The notes beneath the pieces are model-generated. The model saw only the letters and a list, made by a program, of their open reading frames with translations. It was not told the DNA's origin and ran no database searches. This document shows positions 46,461 to 57,639 of a stretch of DNA of 64,000 nucleotides, piece after piece (position 1 is the stretch's first letter; each line of letters opens with the position of its first letter). Source of the DNA: Hyalella azteca (taxonomy: Eukaryota > Arthropoda > Malacostraca > Amphipoda > Hyalellidae); assembly GCF_000764305.2 (NCBI RefSeq), contig NW_025937277.1:6052-70051 (forward strand), given 5' to 3'. A program made the position numbers and the translations under genes.

Positions 46461-47144
46461 ATATCACTATTGCGGCTCGTAGGGCAAAGAATATTTATTG
46501 TAAATCCACTCTGGGATTTACGACAAATCCTGCATGGCTGCCGACCATCAATTCCCAAGCTCACATTTTTGTCGTACATTTTTCCATTAAAACAGTGCAG
46601 GGAGCATTTTACTAATGATATTTTTGTTTACCTTTTGAACTTTTTTCGCTATTTGTTAATAAATTCAATGATATTTTTTTGCTTAACTCAGTTGGATTCC
46701 GTTAAAAAATTTACTTTGAAAATGTGATGGCCGAATGTTTGTATAATCAGGAAAAAAAGATTGATAATTTAAACTATTTTTTATTTAAAAAAAAAGAAGA
46801 GTAGCTCATGCAGGAATGAGCGGATTTCGTTTATGTGGCCTGCTAACATTTTGCTATAAAAAGCCTGAAATTTTACAATTACCGTTATGCATTTTTAATT
46901 GCATTATTATATTACTTCCAGTAGAACACTTGATGTTTTTCCGCAGAATTTTCACACCAGATTTTACAAATTACACTATCCCAAAAGTCTAGCATTTAAA
47001 TTCAGTGTTCCAAATTTCAAAAATCCCAGCATTAAAAATTTAATTTTAAGAAAAACCAAATGATCGCATTTTAATATCCCAAAGGTACTTAATCGAGAAC
47101 TCACTATGTTAGTAATTTATAAGAAAAAAAAGTTATTTATAAAT
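46461..47144. other. AT-rich spacer, no gene seen
   Basis: No supported feature. Confidence 0.4.
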
Positions 47145-47285
47145 GAGAGGTCTTTAAATAAGAGGTTATTTATAAATAAGAGGTTACTTATAAATATTAG
47201 GTTATTTATAAGTATGAAGTTACTTGTAAATAGGAGGTTATTTATAAATAAGAGGTTACTTGTAAATTAGAGGTTATCTAAACTA
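47145..47285. repeat. 20-bp AT-rich repeat, about 7 copies
   Basis: TAAATAAGAGGTTATTTATA units. Confidence 0.92.
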
Positions 47286-47894
47286 AATTTCACTTTTACT
47301 CGTGAGAAATTTCTTTAAATCTTTTTAGCAGCACCATTCGACAATCGTGTAACTTTATTGAGAATTTTTGTATATTGTGCATAACGCACCGCAAAAAATA
47401 GTCTTTTTTGCATTTTTAAAATTAAAAGAAATACATAGAGTCAGCCCAGAAACAATTGCAGTATAATGTTCCCCGTCATGATTCAGCCACCCATTATCGA
47501 ATAAAAGTTTTCTCTTGAATAATCAAAATGTTTTTACATGTTCACTCAGACACTTTAGAAGGGATGGAAGCTCTTGCAGTGTTTTGATTCAACATTAAAT
47601 TCTAGAAAACTGAACTAGCCGCTTTCCCAAACCAGCAACTTAGGCTGTGTAATTTGAATATTTTTGCTATTGGCGCCTACACGAGGCCTTTGAAAGGCAG
47701 TCCTGAGATTAGTTTGCATTAGCAACGCGCGATGAGGCAAGCGATAACTAGAGCGCTGGTCGCACATCGCTGGCCGCCCTTAAAACGACCATAATTTTAT
47801 TCTCTGTCATCTTGGAAATTGCCTTCTTTCCCGTTGAACATATTCATGCTCTGAATAACAACAAATATATATATACATTTTGCTGTTTGTGTAA
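47286..47894. other. Spacer with GC-richer patch at 47640-47800
   Basis: No gene or RNA recognised. Confidence 0.4.
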
Positions 47895-48270
47895 ATTCCA
47901 CAACATATACTCTGTGTGGATCCCAATACTCATCATCTGTGTGAATCTAAAAAATTCTGCGTAAATCCAAAAAATACACTGTATGTAAACCTCGATATTT
48001 ATACTATGAATGAATTCCGATTCTATAGCGTCTTATTCAGACCTCGAAGGGCACAATTCATCTGTATTAATTTCGATCTCTACACTGTACGACACACACA
48101 AGCTGTGTACACATTAATGTATCCACTTTGTTAAACTCCAAATATTCACAGAAGTTTGAATAAATTCTGATTATCAGACTCAGTATATCCCGCCATTTAC
48201 ACTCTGTGTAAATCACGAGACTAACACTTTTAAATGAATCCTCTCAAACATACATCCAGTGTGCAAATGT
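47895..48270. repeat. Strongly decayed about 32-bp tandem repeat
   Basis: ACTCTGTGTAAATCC / CATCTGTGTGAATC-like words recur at irregular spacing. Confidence 0.5.
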
Positions 48271-48391
48271 ATAAACGAGCGGGAAAAGGTTAATCGAAAT
48301 TAATATTTAATTAATATTAAATTCAATACACATAGAGTAAACTTTACTTTTACTTAACATTTGTACTTGCACAGAGAAAAACTAGGAGACT

Positions 48392-48504
48392 TTGTCCGAA
48401 TAATGATGCACTTCTGACTTCTGTGCCAGTCATCCTGGCCTAGTTTTGCCCTGCCGAATAACTTATTATTGATACACACAGAAAGCATGTCTCTATTGGG
48501 ATAA
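48392..48504 (+). mobile_element. MITE of the 113-bp family, both ends present
   Basis: It starts TTGTCCGAATAATGATGCAC and ends TCTCTATTGGGATAA; length 113 bp. The central palindrome is decayed (AGTCATCCTGGCC). Confidence 0.65.
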
Positions 48505-49029
48505 AATGACCCATATATTACCTTGAGTGCCTGCCACTCCATTAACGTCTACTCACCCGGCGCATTTGTTGACAAACATTAGGCGGATATTAGATCAACA
48601 AATACAGAGTATCTTTGTTATATTACACATAATATACATGGATAAACATGCACATTATAGCATGATAAACACGCCCGTGTTTCTGAGAACTGAGAGCTGA
48701 TCTAACAAAGAACTATAATATACAAAATATATTATAAAATATAAAATGAAACATATAAAAAACATATATAGAGCATGCGCTTTAAATATTTATTCTAAAG
48801 AAAACCTGATATAAATTATTATGATTAAATTAATAAATTTACTAAATTTATTTAATTTTAATAAATTTATAATAAATTTACTAAATTTATTTAATTTTAA
48901 TAAATTTATAATAAATTTAATAAATATATTTCAGTTTAAATTATCATTTGCACCTCACCCTGAAGACGAGGCGATAACCTATTTATTTAATTAGGTTCTT
49001 CTTGAATCAAAGAGCCCATAGCATAATAT
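48505..49029. other. AT-rich spacer with a 36-40-bp triplicate
   Basis: AAATTTACTAAATTTATTTA and AATTTTAATAAATTTATAAT recur three times at 48828-48930. No gene. Confidence 0.6.
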
Positions 49030-49270
49030 AGTGTAATTTTAGGCATTTGGAGGCAGCATGCCTGTAATTCTAGGCATATGGAGGCATCATGCCTGTAATT
49101 CTAGGCATATAGAGGCATCATGCCTGTAATTCTAGGCATATGGAGGCAGCATGCCAGTAATTCTAGGCATATGGAGGCAGCATGCCAGTAATTCTAGGCA
49201 CATGTATAGGCAACATATCTCATGTTCCAGGCCTATAAAGTCAACATAACTATAATTCCAGGCCAGAATC
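49030..49270. repeat. 31-bp minisatellite, 6-7 copies
   Basis: TAATTCTAGGCATATGGAGG followed by CAGCATGCCAG; contains the palindromes CATATG and GCATGC. Confidence 0.93.
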
Positions 49271-49434
49271 AATGCCTGTAGATGCACCGTGCCCATAAGT
49301 TCAGGCACTGCCTGTAGTTTACCGCACAGCTCGGGAGTTTGGCTGTAATGCAGCGTCTGATAGCGCCTCAGGCTGCGTTAATTAAGCCCACTTACGATAC
49401 GCGCGGCGGGCAAGAACAATGATTGCGTTATACG

Positions 49435-50285
49435 GTAGCGCAAATACGGGGAAGTAACGCACTGCGGTGAATTGCAGTATTAGAATACGTTAAATGGATG
49501 TGGGAGACTGCAGTAAATTGGAGAGATTGACTGAGGTTAAGTGCAGTAATAGAATACGTTAAATGGATGTGGGAGACTGCGGTAAATTGGAGAGATTGAG
49601 GTAAATTGCAGTATTAGAATAGGTTAAATGGAAGTGGGAGACTGCGGTATATTGGAGAGATTGAGGTAAATTGCAGTAATATAATTGGTTAAATGGATGT
49701 GGGAGACTGCAGTAAATTGGAGAGATTGAGGTAAATTGCAGTAATAGAATAGGTTAAATGGATGTGGGAGACTGCAGTAAATTGGAGAGATTGAGGTAAA
49801 TTGCGGTAATAGAATAGGTTAAATGGATGTGGGAGATTGCGGTAAATTGGAGAGATTGAGGTAAATTGCAGTAATAGAATTGGTTAAATGGATGTGGGAG
49901 ACTGCGGTATATTGGAGAGATTGAGGTAAATTGCAGTAATAGAATAGGTTAAATGGAAGTGGGAGACTGCGGTAAATAGGAGAGATTGAGGTAAATTGCA
50001 GTAATAGAATTTGTTAAATAGACGTAGTTAACAGATTTGTTTTTTAGTAATAGATTAAGTTGAAAGGATGTAATAAATGGCGGTAAATTGGAGTAATAGA
50101 CTACGTAAATGGGAGATATAAACTGCGGTAAATATGAATCATGGGCTGCTGTAAATAAAAGTAATATACTACGAAAATGGGCTAAATATACTGCGGTTAA
50201 ATGGGAGAAATAGGCTGCGGTAAATCAGAGTAATAAGCTGTGGTAAATAAGAATAATAGGCTGCGGTTAATGGGAGGAATGGATC
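49435..50285 (+). repeat. 65-bp minisatellite, about 9 copies, then decayed units
   Basis: TGGATGTGGGAGACTGCAGT, AAATTGGAGAGATTGAGGT and AAATTGCAGTAATAGAATAG in each unit; diverged units to 50285. Each unit contains GAG|GTAAAT, a moderate splice-donor match. Confidence 0.95.
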
Positions 50286-50659
50286 TAAACTAATCATATA
50301 TAATATAAATAACTACTGAAGAATCTGAATTATGTTTTACCTGAAGGAGAAAGTCGCTAGATCCTGCCTGTCGTCAACGCGATTAAACTTATGAACTCTA
50401 TTAAATTTGGTTGAATTGTTCTTAGACCAAATCAGGCAAAATAGCCAAATTAAAATTCAGTTAAAACAGATAATTTATACACTGATGGGACTAAAGGTTT
50501 GAAAGAGACAGCTTTTAAAAGTATCAGTGCCGATTGTGGGTGGAAACAACACACTCAGATTTAATGACCAAATATGGATGAAGAACGAACGAAAATTCAA
50601 GTGGAGATAATTTGGTTGGATTGCCAGGCCTGTGAATAAATGAGTTTCCCAATTCAAAA
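50286..50659. other. AT-rich spacer, no gene seen
   Basis: No supported feature. Confidence 0.4.
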
Positions 50660-50960
50660 TGGCTAAATTAACTCAGTTTTTCCCACTAATGTCCTAAGAT
50701 TAACTCAGTTTTTTTCTACTCAAGTCGTAAGATTAACTCAGTTGTTTCCACTCAAGTCGTAAGATTAACTCAGTTGTTTCCACTCAAGTCGTAAGATTTA
50801 CTCAGTTTTTTCCACTCAAGTCGTAAGGTTAATTCAGTTGTTTCCACTCAGGTCGTAAGATTAGCTCAGCTTTTGCCACTCAGTTCGTAAGATTAACACA
50901 GTTTTTCTTACGAGATTCGTAGATTTACTGAGTTTTCCTGCAAAGTTCGTAATAGGACAC
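50660..50960 (+). repeat. 32-bp minisatellite, about 9 copies
   Basis: GTAAGATTAACTCAGTTGTT followed by TCCACTCAAGTC. Confidence 0.93.
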
Positions 50961-51296
50961 GCGAGTGTCTCATTGATCTGCGACCGGCATAAGATGAAGT
51001 CATCACATATTTGCGGTTGCACCACCAGGGACGAATTGAGGATTAGAAAATATTTTTATCGCTGCATTAATAAGCGATGATATTGCACGGGACGGTCCCA
51101 TGATGTCCTGTGGGAGGAGACGAACAGGTCTCGCTTTCTAATCATGCTGGTCATGTTAACTGGCTAAATCTACTGACTTGTATGTAAAAAATGTACGAAA
51201 AATAAATATTTGATTAGTATAAAATAAATATATTTAACTCAACTCAACTCAATTTTGACTTATAAAGTGATTTTATTCATTTTTAGTTTAGTCGAA
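50961..51296. other. Spacer upstream of ribozyme core
   Basis: No gene. The last 60 bp include (ACTCA)n at 51236-51250. Confidence 0.4.
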
Positions 51297-51326
51297 CTGA
51301 TGATGGAGCTGGACTCCGAAACGTTT
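51297..51326 (+). ncRNA. Hammerhead ribozyme core, second copy (candidate)
   Basis: CTGATGA (51297-51303), stem II GGAG/CTCC with loop CTGGA, GAAA (51318-51321) and ACGT are all present. It is identical to 1541-1570 except for the free N7 base (T here, C there). Weakly similar downstream sequence (GATATG..., TTTGCTTTTAAATT, TTGTTAAC) ties it to the same element family. Stem I next to the core is only GAA/TTC. Confidence 0.5.
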
Positions 51327-52451
51327 TCAATATCGATATGGTTAATTTTCTTGGCGTTTTCTTTGCTTTTAAATTCCTTGTTAACTCAACCAATGTGCAA
51401 GATTTCACTAGTAAACATTTCTAGAGCCTTCACGATCTAATTCAAGTCAGACACCTTGGTCATCCAATCATTATTCGTGAGGTCGTTGTATCTAAATTTC
51501 GTGTCCAATTAGTTTTGGTATCTATTATACCGCCAGTAGCTCTCCTTGCGAATCAGAAGAGGTTTTCACAATGGTGAAAATTGGCAAAAATGGCGACGAT
51601 AATAAATTTGATGGTCAACTTTCGAGGTGCTTGAAAAACTGAAAGGAAATAAAAAAAATGAATTGTGTGAATCCGTTTTGTCTCCATATCAACTGATTAA
51701 TTTTTATTTTGAGATAAAAGCAGAAAATCTTAGCAAAAAAAAAAATTTCATATCTAGCAGAATTAAAGTTAATTCAATGCGAGCACCGGGATTGCGACCT
51801 GAGATCTGGTAGATCCTGCATTGTAACCCAAGAATAAACATTTTTATTTAGCTCAAAACTATTCCGTTCATTGAACATCTGCATAAGCTTAGGGCGGGCA
51901 AAAATTCCACTTAAATAAAATCTTTCCCTTAAATATCCAAGTTCGACTCAACTCAAGTGTAGGGCTTTTCTAAAATATTTATTTACGGAAATAAAGTTTT
52001 TTTAAACATCACGATTTATTTTGGCAGGTTCCGTTCAGATCCTGGACGGTGATTGGCAGAAAATAACCACCGCGATTGGCTGGCAATAAATTTTATTGTT
52101 TTCGAACATCTTGCGTCGTGGTGGACGTGAGTTCCAAAACCTGGTTCAGGAGCTTCGTAATTTATTATTTTATCTTCATGTTTTAAAATAACACGATATA
52201 TACTGTTATTTATTTAATTTGTTTATATTTCATTTATTATTTAGGGGACGCAAGTAAATGGAAATTGAATGTTAAGTTTCTATGAAGTTTCACAAATAAA
52301 AATTCTAATTTAAATTAAAGAATTTTTGATCGAAAATCATAAAAGAAATGAACAAGAATAAAAGCAGACGCTAAGGCAGCTCGTATTTGCGATCAAGACG
52401 AACTTACGGCCGTCATAAGTACGACTCACTCAGAAAAGTGAATGAATCAAA
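51327..52451. other. AT-rich spacer, no gene seen
   Basis: The beginning (to about 51400) belongs to the ribozyme-bearing element. No gene or RNA further on. Confidence 0.4.
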
Positions 52452-52564
52452 TTGTCCCATCAGTGACACACTTTCCTTGCGTAGCAATGATAAGCTCTAT
52501 TTGCCGAGCCAACCTGGGTCAGAATGACCCGCATAAATCCTAATGTGTATCGCTATTTGGACAG
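52452..52564 (-). mobile_element. Complete MITE of the 113-bp family
   Basis: Ends TTGTCCCATCAGTGAC and (complement) CTGTCCAAATAGCGATACAC; 113 bp. It holds a perfect GGTCAGAATGACC (52517-52529). Confidence 0.8.
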
Positions 52565-52634
52565 ACTCGCCTATATCTCTGAGTGTGCAGGGCGGCGGCG
52601 AGACGAATGCGTCCCGCGTGAGTCGTTCACTGAG

Positions 52635-52819
52635 ACATGAATAAAACGCACGGCGCTTACAGCAGCCAATCAGCTGCCAGTGAATAAAACGCAGGGCGCT
52701 TACAGCAGCCAATCAGCTGCCAGTGAATAAAACGCGCGGCGCTTACAGCAGCCAATCAGCTGCCAGTGAATAAAACGCACGGCGCTTACAGCAGCCAATC
52801 AGCTGCCAGTGAATAAAAC
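52635..52819. repeat. 43-bp minisatellite with CCAAT and CAGCTG in each unit
   Basis: About four and a half units of GAATAAAACGCACGGCGCTT and ACAGCAGCCAATCAGCTGCC. It is cut by the N at 52820. Confidence 0.95.
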
Positions 52820-52820
52820 N
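52820..52820. other. Assembly gap of one N
   Basis: Separates the 43-bp array from the perfect 39-bp array. Confidence 0.95.
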
Positions 52821-53775
52821 CATGAGGAGACAATAGACACAATACAGACCCTGGTAGACCATGAGGAGACAATAGACACAATACAGACCCTGGTAGACCA
52901 TGAGGAGACAATAGACACAATACAGACCCTGGTAGACCATGAGGAGACAATAGACACAATACAGACCCTGGTAGACCATGAGGAGACAATAGACACAATA
53001 CAGACCCTGGTAGACCATGAGGAGACAATAGACACAATACAGACCCTGGTAGACCATGAGGAGACAATAGACACAATACAGACCCTGGTAGACCATGAGG
53101 AGACAATAGACACAATACAGACCCTGGTAGACCATGAGGAGACAATAGACACAATACAGACCCTGGTAGACCATGAGGAGACAATAGACACAATACAGAC
53201 CCTGGTAGACCATGAGGAGACAATAGACACAATACAGACCCTGGTAGACCATGAGGAGACAATAGACACAATACAGACCCTGGTAGACCATGAGGAGACA
53301 ATAGACACAATACAGACCCTGGTAGACCATGAGGAGACAATAGACACAATACAGACCCTGGTAGACCATGAGGAGACAATAGACACAATACAGACCCTGG
53401 TAGACCATGAGGAGACAATAGACACAATACAGACCCTGGTAGACCATGAGGAGACAATAGACACAATACAGACCCTGGTAGACCATGAGGAGACAATAGA
53501 CACAATACAGACCCTGGTAGACCATGAGGAGACAATAGACACAATACAGACCCTGGTAGACCATGAGGAGACAATAGACACAATACAGACCCTGGTAGAC
53601 CATGAGGAGACAATAGACACAATACAGACCCTGGTAGACCATGAGGAGACAATAGACACAATACAGACCCTGGTAGACCATGAGGAGACAATAGACACAA
53701 TACAGACCCTGGTGCACCATGAGGACAATAGACACAATACACACCCTGGTGAACCATGAGGAGACAATAGACCAA
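52821..53775. repeat. 39-bp minisatellite, about 23 near-identical units
   Basis: CATGAGGAGACAATAGACAC followed by AATACAGACCCTGGTAGAC. Units are identical until about 53706, where the last two or three diverge. Four long overlapping frames on both strands are artefacts of the 39-bp period. Confidence 0.98.
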
Positions 53776-54929
53776 GAGGAGACAAATAAAAAGTTCCCAT
53801 TCAATTCCACTATATTACTTTCGCTAATATTTTATTTTAATGAATGGGGTATAGGGAGGGGGGGGCAGGGATAAATATAATTCGTTAATTAATATACGCA
53901 TTTTAGCGGTCCCTTTTTAGTTCGCATTGATTGTCTGCATTCAAGTGTAGGTTTTGAAAGGAATTTCTCAGAATCAGTTAATTTGCTCGCTGAAAAATAT
54001 GATTAAACTGATCATCAAAAATTTTATTCAATAAACTTAACAGTCAAAAGAATAAGATACCAATTATTGCTCCATGTTAGTCATGAGAAGAATTAGACTC
54101 TCATCAATTGACATGGGATTCATTCAGAGATATTCTGTAGCTTACACGTTAATTTTCATTCTGTCTAAAATAGCAGCGTTTATTTTACATTTCAGTAATA
54201 AACTTTATTTCGTGAACAAATTTAATACCTGATATTTAATACATACAATTTTAATCGTGAAATTTTATACCTGATATTGTAATTTAATATAAAAAACTCA
54301 TTTTAATTTAAAATTTCACTAAGAAATATTTCGTATCTGGACTTAGAGCACGTTTGTCTGTTCATAAAAAGGCAATAAATTTCATTTAACAAAAAAATTA
54401 ATTTTTTACCTGCATTTGCTATAATCAAGGAAATAATTATTTTAATTTTAGCTCCACAAAAAAACACTCATTTTTGCCATAAATACCCCGGCGTGACGTC
54501 AGAACGAACACAAAGCCACTTTTTTCGCAGCCCTGCGTGGAGTGCATGCAAATTTTTCCGGCTTTGATGCGTCGACATGGATGGTCTCATCAGCTTATTG
54601 AGTTGGACAGCTAATTTCCTGTCTATTGTGAACATAATTAGATTTGTGGAGCCTTGCTGATCAGTTAGCTTATTTGCCATGCATGAAAGGTGATTGCTTT
54701 GTTGCGTTCAGAACCTCGTTACGAGTTTTACGCGCATTTTCACGCGCATGTTTTTTTCTGGTTCCGTGCAATATCGCCTCCAGCAACATGCGTTTTATGT
54801 TAATTTTGTCGCATGTTGAACAAATGTAGTGACGAGGCGGGGTGCATTATTATATTTTTATACTATTTTTTTAGTGAGTCTGCTTGTGGAGATATTTATT
54901 CAAATCAAAGATCGGGCTTTGAGATTCTT
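53776..54929. other. AT-rich spacer with one GC-richer segment
   Basis: The GC-richer part (54470-54840) holds CRE and octamer words (separate entry). A minus-strand and a plus-strand frame overlap there without recognised domains. Confidence 0.4.
54494..54553. promoter_or_regulatory. CRE and octamer words
   Basis: TGACGTCA at 54494-54501 and ATGCAAAT (POU octamer) at 54546-54553, in a GC-richer unique segment. No transcription unit is evident. Confidence 0.2.
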
Positions 54930-55345
54930 GAGTTGAAAATTAATACGGGTTGAGTTTTAAACAAACAAGGGTTGAATTAAGAATAAACAATGTATGAGTT
55001 GGAAACAAACATGGATTGAGTTGAAAACAAACATTGGCTGAATTCGAAACAATCACTGGTCGAATTTACAGCAAATATGGGTTGAGTTGAAAACAAACGT
55101 GGTTGAGTTGAAAACAAACAAGGGTTGAGTTGAAAACAAACAAGGATTGAGTTGAAAACAAACGTGGTTGAGTTGAAAACAAACGAGGGTTGAGTTGAAA
55201 ATAAACGCTGGTAGAGTAGAAAACAAACAAGGGTCGAGTTGAAAACAAACAAGAGCCAAGTCGAAAACTAACACGCGTCGAGTTAAAAACAAAAAGCGGT
55301 TGAGTTGAAAACAAATTCGCGTTGAGTAGAATACTAACGAGGGTT
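54930..55345. repeat. 22-bp minisatellite, about 17 copies
   Basis: GAGTTGAAAACAAACAAGGG plus TT. The minus-strand frames (STQPLFVFN-like) are artefacts. Confidence 0.95.
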
Positions 55346-55710
55346 GAAGTCGGCCAGAAACTCACAAAACCAAGAGATGAAAATATTTTATAGTAAATGA
55401 AAAATTTAAAAATTTGAACCTCGATCGGTTTTAAGTTCGAGACGAAGTTAACGGAGCACACAAAATTAAGAATTTGATTTATTTTGTAAATAATTACTCA
55501 ACTTATCTTTTTTTAAATTGTTTTGGCTACAATTTCAATAGCCACTTAAAACTTACTAGGTTGGAAACAATTGAAAAGGAAGTAACTCGATCTTCGTAGA
55601 TTTCCTTTCCTTTCTTATAAAACTGCGAGACCAAATTCCGCACATCAGTACAAATGAAAATATAAATTTGGAGATTTGACTAACTATAAGTCTACACGGG
55701 TATTCAACAT
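55346..55710. other. AT-rich spacer, no gene seen
   Basis: No supported feature. Confidence 0.4.
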
Positions 55711-56476
55711 TTAAGGGGATCGGCTAACCCTACGGAAAACTTCTACAGTTATTATCCGATTGTCATGAAACTTCACATACATACGTAAAATGTAAAAAGA
55801 AAAACATTTTGCTCATATGAATTTTTCGAAAAAATTGATAGAAAACGTGAAATTCATAGAAAACGGCTAAAAAAGGGTACTTTAGAAAATCTATCTCCTC
55901 CCACAAATATCATCCTACAACATCGAGACATGTATCAATCGATTTGTAAAGACCATATCTATTGACTCTAACATCACTTTTTTCATTTTCCATCTAGTTT
56001 TTTTTATTGCGTTTTTTCCCATTTTTCCCATTTTTTCTCATTTTTCACCCCTCCCCCCCTTCTCCCCCATATAAAAAACGAACCAGACACCCGTAATTAT
56101 TGCCTTAGGAATTACTATAGGCCGCCCCCACCCCCCCGTTCTATGGGGCGTGGTGCAGTAGAAAATGGAGGTACAAAGATGGGTATTCCACCAATCGATG
56201 CGTAAGAAAGTGCTATTTCAAACAAGACTATGCCCACTTTCAAACAAGACTATGCCAGGCATTCCTTTGTGGAGTGACCAGCGCGTCATTTATCCTCGTA
56301 GAGTTTTGTTAAGGGACCTAAAACCCGCCTCCCTTTGAGGAGCTGTCACAAAGTCATTTTTCGACGTACAGGGACGATACTTATACCGTTCGATGCGCAA
56401 GAAAACAACCTTTAAGATGAGATAAGAAACAGAAAAACTCAAAATTTTCAAATTTTAGGGTAGCCGATCCCCTTAA
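55711..56476. mobile_element. 766-bp non-autonomous DNA transposon with TTAA ends
   Basis: Left end TTAAGGGGATCGGCTAACCC and right end GGGTAGCCGATCCCCTTAA are inverted repeats of about 20 bp, both with TTAA at the edge. TTAA target duplication would point to a piggyBac-like mechanism, but the terminal bases do not match the common piggyBac CCC start, so the class is open. No transposase frame. A 3'-terminal relative lies at 5165-5286. Confidence 0.75.
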
Positions 56477-57039
56477 AAATCATAGTATTACGTACTTTTA
56501 AGTTCAAAAAAATGCGATGGTGATAACTATATACAGATGCATAGGAACTTACATACGTGAATGGTATTGACGAGTCTTTCAATTCGAAAGTTAAGGCAGA
56601 AATCAGGCAGGAAAACTTAAGCCCACTTATCTCTCTTAACGAAAAGTAAACAATAAATCTTTATTACATTGGAGATTTTTCTATTAACTTCAATAATATA
56701 TGAACGAGATATATATGACCTAACGAATTAGCCTAAGCAGTAGTTCAGCGGAAGCTCTACTCCTAGCAACAGCAAATATAGCAATGAACAGCAGACGGCA
56801 GCGATCCTTCTTTTTTCTTTCTTTCGTTTCAGATTTGCGGGAGCCTCTGAAGACTAGTGCAATGCGACCCCACGACAGGGTTTTGAGTTATATATGCCTA
56901 CGTAATTTTTTCACGTGGCACTTTATGGACTTTTTTTCACGTGGCACAGTTACTCTCAATCAGTGCGCCACCTTGCCTAACTCCAGCTCCTTGCCTATCT
57001 CAAGATCTTCCTATTCTTAGCACCTGCTGAAGAGAACAC
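56477..57039. other. Spacer with an unassigned 78-codon frame
   Basis: The plus-strand frame 56784-57020 includes the acceptor-like TTTCTTTCGTTTCAG at about 56816-56830, but no domain or matching donor is seen. TTTTTTCACGTGGCAC occurs twice (about 56908 and 56934). Confidence 0.35.
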
Positions 57040-57115
57040 GTCACGGCGGAGCCGTGAAACACGGCAGGGCCGCGGAAACACGGCAGAGCCGCGAAACACG
57101 GCAGAACCACGTAAG
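57040..57115. repeat. 18-bp GC-rich repeat, 4 copies
   Basis: CACGGCAGAGCCGCGAAA-like units. Confidence 0.92.
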
Positions 57116-57166
57116 ATCATCCGTAATAAGATCATTATTCACAAAACTAAGGGTTTCATATATTAG

Positions 57167-57333
57167 CTACAAATCAATAAATTCCCAAAGCATGGGTCTC
57201 CCACATTGATCTATATACACAAGGGCCTCCTCAGGGAGGTGGCCCAACAACCAATTCAGACTGTGCATCTTAGTGCCAAAGAAGTTTAAGTACGACTTAG
57301 TAATTACATAAGTAAAGACAATGGTGCCTCCAC
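57167..57333 (-). CDS. Possible terminal exon, unassigned
   Basis: On the minus strand CGTCTTTCCAG at about 57334-57344 resembles a splice acceptor. It is followed by the frame GGTIVFTYVITKSYLNFFGT and KMHSLNWLLGHLPEEALVYI, ending DQCGRPMLWEFIDL and a TAG. Composition is strongly protein-like, with no low complexity, and stands out from the rest of the window. The frame can also be extended upstream to an ATG at 57421 without a splice. No family is recognised; a transposon-derived coding relic is possible. Confidence 0.3.
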
Positions 57334-57639
57334 CTGGAAAGACGACAAAGGGGGGAAGAGGATGCCCGAAACGAAACGAACGAAAGTAGAGCCGGCCGCG
57401 ATCCTGGATAAAAATGTGCACTGCAAGGCAACAATCGAAAAGTACACGTCACACTCGTACAGGACGCGACAAAGATGTTTTGGTTAGAAATTACTCAGGT
57501 ATTTTAAGTCAGGTAGACGTAATTTAACGGCACACATTTGCAACATTTCCAAGCATTATTTGACGGCACTCATTTGCAAGCATAAATGCTGAAAATCACG
57601 ATATGTGAAAAACACGAACTTTGCGTCAAGATGGGCGCT

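Noticed and set aside
49435..50285. CRISPR-like regular repeat pattern (also other arrays)
   Set aside because: Whole units repeat with no unique spacers between them, and the context is eukaryotic; these are minisatellites.
52743..53810. Frames of 316-355 codons through the 39-bp array
   Set aside because: Same artefact of a stop-free 39-bp unit; the frames also cross an assembly N.
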